DNA of 64,000 nucleotides, from the NCBI GenBank assembly GCA_029203105.1, contig CP119318.1:4540501-4604500 (forward strand). The letters are read 5' to 3'. A program made the position numbers and the translations under genes. This document shows positions 33,753-40,967 of this stretch, in pieces. Below the pieces are notes generated by a model. It saw only the letters and a program-made list of their open reading frames with translations. It made no database searches and had not been told where the DNA came from. Position 1 is the stretch's first letter. Each line of letters begins with the position of its first letter. This DNA comes from Candidatus Kaistia colombiensis (lineage in GTDB: Bacteria > Pseudomonadota > Alphaproteobacteria > Rhizobiales > Kaistiaceae).

Positions 33753-33768
33753 ATTTGTCCGGACAAAT
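33753..33768. promoter_or_regulatory. GntR operator O4
   Basis: Perfect 16-bp palindrome ATTTGTCCGGACAAAT, centre 44 bp from that of O3 and about 40 bp upstream of the CitE-like gene. Confidence 0.85.
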
Positions 33769-33807
33769 TTGACGCATTCGGCACGAAGCAGGAGCATGCG
33801 GACCACC

Positions 33808-34650
33808 ATGCGCGCGCGCAGGACACTACTCTTCGCCCCCGGAAACCGTATCGAGGTCCACGCCAAGGCGCTCGCCACCGGCGCCGATGTCGTCTGCCTC
33901 GATCTCGAGGATGCGGTGCCGCCGGCCCTGAAGGCGGAGGCGCGCGCGGCCGCCATTCCCTTCCTGACCGATGCCACCGGCCCGGAGCGGGTGCTGCGCA
34001 TCAACAGCCCGCGCAGTGCAGAGGGTCTTCGCGATCTGCTCGCCGTCATCGAAGCGCGGCCGGCAGCCGGCGCGATCTTCCTGCCAAAGGTCGATAGCGC
34101 CGACGAAGTGCGCTGGGTCGAAGGCCTCTTGACCGAAGCCGGTCTCGACCTCGGTCTCGCCGTGCTGATCGAGAGCGTCGAAGGGTTGGAGAACGTCGCC
34201 GCGATCCTCAAGGCAAGCGATCGCATCGAGTTCGCCATGTTCGGCGGCGCCGATCTTTCGGCCGAGCTCGGCGTCGCCATTGCGGCGGAACCGCTGCTCT
34301 ATGCTCGCTCGCGCGTCGTGCACGCGGCCAAGCGCGCCGGAATCGACATCTTCGACGTGCCAAGCCTCGCCTTCCGCGACGCCGACATCGTCCAGGCCGA
34401 ATCCGTCGCCGCCAAGGCGCTCGGCTTCACCGGCAAGGGCGTGCTGCACCCCGCCAATGTCGCCGTGGTGAACGACGTCTTCGCGCCGACCGACGATGAG
34501 ATCGTCCGGGCCGAACAGATCCTCGCCGCCTATCGCGCCAGCCCGACGGGCCTCGCCGTGCTCGACGGCAAGCTCGTCGAGCGGCCGGTGGTGCGCGCCA
34601 TGGAGCGCATCCTCGCGCTCCGCAATTCCTTCCAGAACCCGAACCCGTAA
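33808..34650 (+). CDS. CoA ester lyase, HpcH/HpaI-CitE family (malyl/citramalyl-CoA lyase-like)
   Basis: 280 residues from ATG 33808; an ATG at 33796 is possible but lies 1 nt from the only AGGAG, so neither start is ideal. Family motifs: RRTLLFAPGN, CLDLEDAVPP (metal-binding acidic pair), LIESVEGLEN, MFGGADLSAELG and KGVLHPANVAVVNDVF. Such enzymes split 3-hydroxyacyl-CoA thioesters (malyl-, methylmalyl- or citramalyl-CoA) into a 2-oxoacid and an acyl-CoA. Directly followed by a MaoC hydratase, the usual pairing for mesaconyl- or itaconyl-CoA breakdown. Confidence 0.88.
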   Translation: MRARRTLLFAPGNRIEVHAKALATGADVVCLDLEDAVPPALKAEARAAAIPFLTDATGPERVLRINSPRSAEGLRDLLAVIEARPAAGAIFLPKVDSADEVRWVEGLLTEAGLDLGLAVLIESVEGLENVAAILKASDRIEFAMFGGADLSAELGVAIAAEPLLYARSRVVHAAKRAGIDIFDVPSLAFRDADIVQAESVAAKALGFTGKGVLHPANVAVVNDVFAPTDDEIVRAEQILAAYRASPTGLAVLDGKLVERPVVRAMERILALRNSFQNPNP

Positions 34651-34664
34651 GAAGAGTGAAGACG

Positions 34665-35183
34665 ATGGTCGTGACGATCAAGGAAGTGGGTGCCAACCGG
34701 TATCGCGAAAGCTTCGGCCGCTATTTCGAAGATTTCGCCGAGGGCGACATCTACGAGCATCGCCCCGGGCGGACGATCACGGAGACAGAGAACACCTGGT
34801 TCACGCTCCTCACGATGAACACCCATCCGATGCATTTCGACGCCGAATACGCCAAGCACAGCGAGTTCGGCCGCTGCATCATCTGCTCGCCCTTCACCGT
34901 CGCGCTGATGGTCGGCATGAGCGTCACCGACGTCAGCCAGAAGGCGATCGCCAATCTGGGCTGGAGCGAGATCAAGCTCACCTTCCCGCTGTTTGCCGGC
35001 GACACGCTGGTGGCGGAATCGGAAGTGCTCGGCAAGCGCGAGAGCAAGTCCCGCCCGAATGCCGGCATCGTCACGGTCAAGACGCGCGGCTTCAACCAGG
35101 ACGAAAAGATGGTCTGCGAATTCGAGCGCACCATGCTGATCGCCAAGCGCGGCTTCGATGTCGAGGAGAAGGCGCGCTACTGA
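34665..35183 (+). CDS. MaoC family dehydratase (mesaconyl/itaconyl-CoA hydratase-like)
   Basis: 172 residues, one hot-dog domain. The hydratase motif appears as NTHPMHFDAEYAKHSEFGR, where Asp and His of the MaoC signature act on the acyl-CoA. ATG 34665 chosen; a GTG at 34656 is possible. It would hydrate an unsaturated dicarboxylyl-CoA to the hydroxyacyl-CoA cleaved by the adjacent CitE-like lyase. The same two-gene pairing is found in itaconate (ripB-ripC, ich-ccl) and methylaspartate-type pathways. Confidence 0.85.
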   Translation: MVVTIKEVGANRYRESFGRYFEDFAEGDIYEHRPGRTITETENTWFTLLTMNTHPMHFDAEYAKHSEFGRCIICSPFTVALMVGMSVTDVSQKAIANLGWSEIKLTFPLFAGDTLVAESEVLGKRESKSRPNAGIVTVKTRGFNQDEKMVCEFERTMLIAKRGFDVEEKARY

Positions 35184-35203
35184 CGCGCCGGAGAGGAACG
35201 CCC

Positions 35204-36370
35204 ATGTCCACCGCCTCCCACGCGGACGTTTCGTCCGACGACCTGATGATCCTCGACGCGATCGAGAAGTGGCTCGAGCGCGATGTCCGCCCGCATGTGC
35301 TGCGGCTCGACCATGCGGACGAGTACCCGCATGCGATGGTCGAGCAGATGAAGGAGCTCGGCCTGTTCGGCGCGACGATCCCCGCCGAATATGGCGGTCT
35401 CGGCCTGTCTGCCACCACCTATGCCAAGATCGTCGAGAAAGTCTCCGCGACCTGGATGTCGCTCGGCGGCATCATCAATTCGCACCTGATCATGTCGGCC
35501 TGCGTCGTTCGTGTCGGCACGGAAGAGCAGAAGCAGCGCTTCCTGCCCCGCTTCGCCACCGGCGAACTGCGCGGCGGCCTCGCCCTGACCGAACCGGATG
35601 CCGGCACCGACCTGCAGGCGATCCGCACCCGCGCGGTCCGCGATGGCGACCACTATGTGGTGAATGGCGCCAAGACCTGGATCACCAACGGCATCGAGGG
35701 ATCCTGCTTCGCCCTGCTGGTGAAGACCAACCCCGACGCCGAGCCGCGCCACAAGGGCATGTCGATGCTGATCGCCGAAAAGGGCGAAGGCTTCCACGTA
35801 TCGCGCAAGCTGGAGAAGCTCGGCTACAAGGGCATCGACAGCGCCGAGATCAGCTTCGAAAATTACCGCGTCCCGGTCGAAAACCTGATCGGCGGCGTCG
35901 AAGGCCGCGGCATGCAGACAGCGTTGGGCGGTCTCGAACTCGGCCGCATCAACATCGCGGCGCGCGGCTGCGGTCTTGCCAGCGCCGCGCTGATGGACAG
36001 CGTCAGATACGCCCAGGAGCGCAAGACCTTCGGCAAGCCGATCGGCCAGCATCAGGCGATCCAGCTGAAGCTCGGCGAAATGGCGACCCGCCTGCAGGCC
36101 GCCCGCCTGCTGACCTATGACGCGGCCCGCGCCTATGACAGCGGCGAGCGTTGCGACATGGAGGCCGGCATGGCGAAATACTTCGCCTCGGAAGCCGCCG
36201 TCGAAAACTCGCTCGAAGCCATGCGCATCCACGGCGCCTATGGCTATTCCAAGGAATACCATATCGAGCGCTATTTCCGCGACGCGCCGCTGATGTGCAT
36301 CGGCGAAGGCACCAACGAGATCCAGCGCATCATCATCGCCAAGCAGATGATGGAAAGGAACCCGGCGTGA
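35204..36370 (+). CDS. acyl-CoA dehydrogenase
   Basis: 388 residues, standard acyl-CoA dehydrogenase length. ATG 35204 follows GAGAGGAACGCCC. FAD/substrate motifs: ALTEPDAGTDLQAI, WITNGIEGSCFALL, RKTFGKPIGQHQAIQ and IHGAYGYSKEYHIERYFRD. The segment CIGEGTNEIQR holds a Glu at the position of the usual catalytic base. It oxidises an acyl-CoA to the enoyl-CoA and passes electrons to ETF (etfBA at 19 kb). Overlaps the following CaiB gene by GTGA. Confidence 0.93.
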   Translation: MSTASHADVSSDDLMILDAIEKWLERDVRPHVLRLDHADEYPHAMVEQMKELGLFGATIPAEYGGLGLSATTYAKIVEKVSATWMSLGGIINSHLIMSACVVRVGTEEQKQRFLPRFATGELRGGLALTEPDAGTDLQAIRTRAVRDGDHYVVNGAKTWITNGIEGSCFALLVKTNPDAEPRHKGMSMLIAEKGEGFHVSRKLEKLGYKGIDSAEISFENYRVPVENLIGGVEGRGMQTALGGLELGRINIAARGCGLASAALMDSVRYAQERKTFGKPIGQHQAIQLKLGEMATRLQAARLLTYDAARAYDSGERCDMEAGMAKYFASEAAVENSLEAMRIHGAYGYSKEYHIERYFRDAPLMCIGEGTNEIQRIIIAKQMMERNPA

Positions 36371-37620
36371 CCCTGATGGCTGCGAGAGACGATGCGAAAA
36401 CAGGCGGTTTCGGCATCGCCGAGCCGCCGCTGAAAGGCATCCGGATCATCGCCGCCGAGCAGTATGGCGCCGGCCCCTTCGCGACCATGTATCTTTCGGA
36501 CATGGGCGCGGAGGTGATCAAGATCGAGCCGCCGAAGACGGACAAGGGCGCGGGCGGCGACAGCTCGCGCCAGTCCGGCCCCTATTTCCTTGGCGAGGAC
36601 GACAGCCAGTTCTTCCAGACCTTCAATCTCGGCAAGAAGAGCCTGACGCTCGACCTGCGCCAGGCCGAGGGCCAGGCGGTGTTGCACCGCCTTGTCGCCG
36701 GCGCCGACGCCGTGCTCAACAACCTGCGCGGCGACCAGCCGGCCAAGCTCGGCCTGACGCACGCAGCGCTTGCGAAGGTGAAGCCGGCGATCGTCTGCAC
36801 CCATCTCTCCGGTTATGGCCGCGAGGGCGAGCGCGCCAATTGGCCGGCCTATGACTATCTGATGCAGGCGGAAGCGGGATTCCTGTCGCTGACCGGCGAG
36901 CCGGACGGCACGCCGACCCGCATGGGCCTCTCGATCGTCGACTACCTGACCGGCATCACCACCGCCTTCGCGCTGACGGCGGCGCTGCTCGGCGCCGCCC
37001 GCACCGGCCGCGGCCGCGATGTCGACGTCACCCTCTACGACGTAGCCATGCACCAGCTGACCTATCCGGCCACCTGGTATCTGAACGAGGCGGTCGAAAC
37101 GACCCGGCGGCCGCGCTCCGGCCACCCCTCCGTCGTGCCCTGCGAGACGTTCCCGACAAGCGACAGCCGCATCTTCATCATGTGCATCCTGCCGAAGTTC
37201 TGGGAGAAGCTCTGCCAGCTGGCGGGCTTGCCGGAATTGCTCGACGACCCGCGCTTTGCCGGCAACAAGGCGCGCTATGACAACCGCGACGCGCTGATCC
37301 CGTTGCTCGATGCGGCGCTCTCGCAGCGTCCCACCGCCGACTGGATGGCGCGGTTCGCCGGCCAGATTCCGGCCGCCCCCGTGCTCTCCGTCGGCGCGGC
37401 GCTCGACAATCCCTATTTCCGCGCCACCGGCGGCGTGCAGGGCATCGGCCATGCCGCCCGCCCCGGCCTGCAAGTGCTGTCGAACCCGATCCGGCTCGAC
37501 GGCAGCCGCGCCGAAGCCCGGCCCGGGCCGCGCCTCGGCGAGCACACCGACGCGCTGCTGGCCGAACTGGGCTATGCGGCGAACGAAATCGCCGCGCTGC
37601 GCGATAAAAGCGTCATCTGA
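36367..37620 (+). CDS. CoA-transferase family III (CaiB/BaiF)
   Basis: 417 residues from GTG 36367 (overlapping GTGA with the dehydrogenase stop and preceded by AAAGGA at good spacing). Family III motifs: GIRIIAAEQYGAGPFATMYLSDMGAEVIKIE split across the N-terminus, FNLGKKSLTLDL, HLSGYGREG, and the catalytic Asp in SIVDYLTG. Such enzymes move CoA between carboxylic acids, here probably activating a pathway acid at the cost of succinyl- or acetyl-CoA. First of two adjacent but divergent CaiB-type genes. Confidence 0.92.
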   Translation: MTLMAARDDAKTGGFGIAEPPLKGIRIIAAEQYGAGPFATMYLSDMGAEVIKIEPPKTDKGAGGDSSRQSGPYFLGEDDSQFFQTFNLGKKSLTLDLRQAEGQAVLHRLVAGADAVLNNLRGDQPAKLGLTHAALAKVKPAIVCTHLSGYGREGERANWPAYDYLMQAEAGFLSLTGEPDGTPTRMGLSIVDYLTGITTAFALTAALLGAARTGRGRDVDVTLYDVAMHQLTYPATWYLNEAVETTRRPRSGHPSVVPCETFPTSDSRIFIMCILPKFWEKLCQLAGLPELLDDPRFAGNKARYDNRDALIPLLDAALSQRPTADWMARFAGQIPAAPVLSVGAALDNPYFRATGGVQGIGHAARPGLQVLSNPIRLDGSRAEARPGPRLGEHTDALLAELGYAANEIAALRDKSVI

Positions 37621-37637
37621 AAAACGAGGTCGCCCAA

Positions 37638-38801
37638 ATGAAGCTCGAAGGCCTGCGCGTCCTCGACCTGTCGCTGTTTCTGCCCGGCCCGATGCTGACC
37701 CAGACCATGGCCGACCATGGCGCCGAGGTGATCAAGATCGAGCCGCCCGGCGAGGGCGAACCGGTCCGCAACGTCGGCTATCGCAGCGCCGACGGCATCA
37801 GCGTCTGGTTCCGCAACACCCATCGCGGCAAGAAGAGCATCGTGCTCGACTTCAAGACGCCGGCCGGCGTCGCCGCCTTCCTGAAGCTGTGCGAGACCGC
37901 CGACGTCGTGGTCGAGGCGTTCCGCCCCGGCGTGGTCGACCGCCTCGGCGTCGGCTATGACGCGGTCGCGAAGATCAATCCGCGCATCGTCTATGCCTCG
38001 ATCTCGGCCTTCGGCCAGACGGGGCCGGAAGCGAAGCGCCCGGCGCACGACATCGCCATCGAGGCGCTTGCCGGCGTCGTCAGCCTCAATCTCGGCAGTG
38101 ACGGCCAGCCGACCAATCCGCATATGCCGGTTGCCGACATGGCCGGCTCGATGACCGCCTTCGCCGGCATCCTGATGGCGCTGCTGAGGCGCGAGAAGAC
38201 CGGCCGCGGCGACTATCTCGACATCTCGATGCAGGATTCCACCATGGCGTGGCTGCCGAACGTCACCGGTCCCGTCTTTGCCGAAGACCGGGCGCCGAGG
38301 GTCAAGGACGAGCGATCCTTCGGCGGCTATGCATTCTTCGCCCCCTACCGGACGGCCGACCGGCGCCATGTCGTGCTCGGCGGCGTCGAGCACAAATTCG
38401 TCCGCAATCTGCTCAATGCGCTCGAGCGGCCCGACCTGATCCCAATCGCCGAAGGGCAGCCCGGTCCGAGCCAGGAACCCGTGAAGGACTTCCTGCGCGA
38501 GACCTTCGCGACGAAAACGCGGGCCGAATGGGAAGACTGGTTCGCTGACAAGGACGTCTGCTTCGCCCCCGTGCTCGACCTCCACGAAGCCTTCCACCAG
38601 CCGCATGTGGCGGCACGCGGCATGCTCCAGCGCGACGAAGCCGGCAATCTGCATATCGGCACACCGATCCGCTATCGCGAAGAGCCGGGCCGGATCGACA
38701 CGACCCTGCCCGCGCTCGGCCAGCACACCTCGGAGGTGCTGCGGCGCGCCGGCTTCGACGACACCGCCACCGCCGAGATTCTGGCCGGACGAAAGAGCTG
38801 A
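37638..38801 (+). CDS. CoA-transferase family III (CaiB/BaiF)
   Basis: 387 residues. LRVLDLSLFLPGPMLTQTMA, GAEVIKIEPPGEGEP, NTHRGKKSIVLDFKTPAG, FRPGVVDRLGVGYDAV and the catalytic Asp in MPVADMAGSMTAF identify the family and are nearer to the formyl-CoA/alpha-methylacyl-CoA racemase pattern than the preceding CaiB. It may therefore be the CoA-transferase or an acyl-CoA racemase; the sequence does not decide. Last gene of the operon; its stop is 7 bp from that of the convergent regulator gene. Confidence 0.9.
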   Translation: MKLEGLRVLDLSLFLPGPMLTQTMADHGAEVIKIEPPGEGEPVRNVGYRSADGISVWFRNTHRGKKSIVLDFKTPAGVAAFLKLCETADVVVEAFRPGVVDRLGVGYDAVAKINPRIVYASISAFGQTGPEAKRPAHDIAIEALAGVVSLNLGSDGQPTNPHMPVADMAGSMTAFAGILMALLRREKTGRGDYLDISMQDSTMAWLPNVTGPVFAEDRAPRVKDERSFGGYAFFAPYRTADRRHVVLGGVEHKFVRNLLNALERPDLIPIAEGQPGPSQEPVKDFLRETFATKTRAEWEDWFADKDVCFAPVLDLHEAFHQPHVAARGMLQRDEAGNLHIGTPIRYREEPGRIDTTLPALGQHTSEVLRRAGFDDTATAEILAGRKS

Positions 38802-38808
38802 CCGGCGC

Positions 38809-39570
38809 CTACACCCAGCCCTTCGCGCCCTCGCGGCGCAGGTGCATCGAATAGGAGAAGCGGTCGGCCGGGTGGTAGTTGACCGAGATCTGCAGGATCT
38901 TGCCATCCTCGCCGAAATAGCGCCGGATCACCCGCACCGCCCAGATCCGTGTCGACGAGCCGAGCAGCTTGGCGGCGTATTTGCCCATCGGCTCGGCCCG
39001 GATCTCCTGCTCGACATCCTCGACGGTGACGCCGTAGCGCTGTTCGATCAGCCGGAAGATCGTGCCGCCAACGCCCGGAATGTCGGGCGCGATGCCTTCG
39101 AACTCGCGGTTGATGAACACACGCGAAAAGGCGATCGGCGTCCGCCCGTCCGCCTCGAGACGCACGCCCTCGACATAGAGCCAGGGCTCGTCCGCCGTCT
39201 CGCCGAGATAGGGCCGCACCTCCGGCTCCGGCACCAGCAGCTCGATCGCCGTGGTCTTGAATACGGTGTCGGAGGCGTACTGGAACAGCTCGCTGAGCGA
39301 GCGCATCGAATGGACGAAATTCGCCGGCGCCTTGTTGGCGACCACCTGGCTGCCGGAACCCTGCCGGCGCCGGACGAGCCCGGCCTCGGTCAGCCGGCGC
39401 AGCGCCTCACGGATGGTGTAGCGGCTGACGTCGAACTCGGCGCAGAGGTCCTGTTCCGTCGGCAAGAGGTCGCCGATGGCGTAGCGGCCGAGCTCGATGC
39501 GCTCGGTCAGGATGTTGCTGATCTGGTGATAGCGCGGCAGGTCGCCATGTGGCGCGACGAGCTTGCTCAT
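38809..39570 (-). CDS. GntR family transcriptional regulator, HutC subfamily
   Basis: 253 residues. N-terminal winged helix: RYHQISNILTERIELGRYAI, PTEQDLCAEFDVSRYTIREAL (recognition helix) and GLVRRRQGSGSQVV (wing). C-terminal UTRA ligand-binding domain from about residue 90, with WLYVEGVRLEADGRTPIAFS and SVNYHPADRF. HutC-type proteins usually repress and are released by a pathway metabolite. Its ATG overlaps the CoA-transferase stop, so it is co-transcribed from the promoter next to operator O5 and probably autoregulated. It is the only regulator in the 17-47 kb region and the evident binder of O1-O5. Confidence 0.92.
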   Translation of the reverse strand: MSKLVAPHGDLPRYHQISNILTERIELGRYAIGDLLPTEQDLCAEFDVSRYTIREALRRLTEAGLVRRRQGSGSQVVANKAPANFVHSMRSLSELFQYASDTVFKTTAIELLVPEPEVRPYLGETADEPWLYVEGVRLEADGRTPIAFSRVFINREFEGIAPDIPGVGGTIFRLIEQRYGVTVEDVEQEIRAEPMGKYAAKLLGSSTRIWAVRVIRRYFGEDGKILQISVNYHPADRFSYSMHLRREGAKGWV

Positions 39571-40835
39571 GACGCCATGCTCCCCGCCTGCTGAAGGGAT
39601 TCCCATTGGGCGGCGAGCTCGTCGCGGAATTGCGGCGCGGCGATCGCGATCAGCCGCTCGGCACGCTCGGCGACGCTGGCACCGCGCAGCTCCGCCACGC
39701 CATGCTCGGTGACGACGCAATCGACATCCGAGCGCGAAACGCCGGCCGGGACGCCGGCCGGCAAGGCGGCCAGGATACGGCTGCGCCGGCCGCCTTCGGC
39801 GGTGGCGGGAAGCGCGAGCAGGGAACGCCCGCCCGCCGAGGCGCGCGCGCCACGAACGAAATCGACCATGCCACCCAGCCCGCTCACCTGACGTCCGCCC
39901 AGGATTTCGGCGTTTGCCTGACCCAACAAATCCACCTCGATCACCGAATTGATGCTGATGAAGCGCTCGATTCGCGACAAGTGTCCAATCGCATGTGTCT
40001 CGCCGACCGGCCGGAAACGCAATTGCGGCAATTGGCGAACCCGCTCGTAGAGCGCGGCGCTTCCCAGGGCGACGCCCGTTGTGATGCCTTTCGCGAACAC
40101 GCCCCCTTCGATCAGCGGCAGGATCGGATCCGAGATCATGCCGCTGTGGAAACCGAGGCCGCGATGCTCGGCCAACCCGCCGAGCACGGCCTGCTGCATC
40201 TTGCCGAGGCCGAGCTGGATGGTGTCGCCGTCACGAATGAGCGACGCGATACGGACGCCGATGGCGTCAATCACCGGATCGCGCCGGCCGGAACCATAGG
40301 CGATCAGCGGCGCCTCCGCGTCGACGAAGGCCGAAAAGCGCTCCACCGGCAGGCGCGGACCGTCGGCGACGTCGGGCATGGCCGGATTGATCACACCGAC
40401 AAGCCGGGCGCCCGCCAGCGCCGGTGCCGGCGAAAAATCGGCGGCCAGGCCGAAGCCGACCGTGCCGTCGTCCCGCGGCGGCGGCACCTGAAAATAGGCG
40501 ATGTCGATGGCGCCGGGTTCGGCCAGATGACGATAGAGCTCGGTATAGTGCGCCGGCCAGATCGAGACCCGCCCGGCGGCGCGCTCCGGCCGCAATCCCT
40601 CGGTCGCGAAAATGCTGCGGGCAGTCGTCTCGCGGCCGATCGCCGACAGGTCGCGGCGATTGACGCCGGGAATATAGGCGCCCAGCAATTCGACCCCGCG
40701 CCAGAGCTCCGGATCGGCGGCGACGGCGTCGAGGATCGCCCCGGGTTCGCCGCAGCATCCTGCCACATAGAGGCGCGCGCCGGGCGCGGCGAGCGCCGCC
40801 GCCTCCGGCGCCGAGAGCTTGGGGATCGAACGCAC
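39567..40835 (-). CDS. acetyl-CoA hydrolase/transferase family protein (4-hydroxybutyrate CoA-transferase-like)
   Basis: 422 residues from GTG 40835; a TTG start at 40892 would add a Cys-rich N-terminus without similarity. Cat2-type features: GARLYVAGCCGEP, TIQLGLGKMQQAVLGGL, GFHSGMISD, and the catalytic Glu in NSVIEVDLLGQANAE, followed by GGMVDFVRGA. The family transfers CoA from acetyl-, propionyl- or succinyl-CoA to a carboxylic acid. RipA, the itaconate CoA-transferase of Yersinia, belongs here. Co-transcribed with the regulator gene. Confidence 0.88.
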   Translation of the reverse strand: MRSIPKLSAPEAAALAAPGARLYVAGCCGEPGAILDAVAADPELWRGVELLGAYIPGVNRRDLSAIGRETTARSIFATEGLRPERAAGRVSIWPAHYTELYRHLAEPGAIDIAYFQVPPPRDDGTVGFGLAADFSPAPALAGARLVGVINPAMPDVADGPRLPVERFSAFVDAEAPLIAYGSGRRDPVIDAIGVRIASLIRDGDTIQLGLGKMQQAVLGGLAEHRGLGFHSGMISDPILPLIEGGVFAKGITTGVALGSAALYERVRQLPQLRFRPVGETHAIGHLSRIERFISINSVIEVDLLGQANAEILGGRQVSGLGGMVDFVRGARASAGGRSLLALPATAEGGRRSRILAALPAGVPAGVSRSDVDCVVTEHGVAELRGASVAERAERLIAIAAPQFRDELAAQWESLQQAGSMAS

Positions 40836-40909
40836 CAACAGATTTCCACTTTCGTTTCCGGCTGCGGAACCGTTGCATTCGCACTTGCACAACGACCGAG
40901 CCTGGGTAA

Positions 40910-40925
40910 ATATGTCCGGACAAAT
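40910..40925. promoter_or_regulatory. GntR operator O5 (divergent, regulator/CoA-transferase and PrpD operons)
   Basis: ATATGTCCGGACAAAT, the same palindrome with one mismatch in the left half. It lies in the 132-bp gap between the divergent CoA-transferase (start 40835) and PrpD-family (start 40968) genes. A plus-strand TTGCAC at 40885-40890 lies 19 bp before it, the same spacing as at the other sites. Confidence 0.75.
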
Positions 40926-40967
40926 TTTCAGTCACTGTGCGGCAAACGCCGTTGCGGAGCAAGGGCG

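Noticed and set aside
33769..33808. TTG start at 33769 for the CitE-like gene
   Set aside because: It would begin one base after operator O4 and adds residues not found in the family; ATGs at 33796 and 33808 are better.
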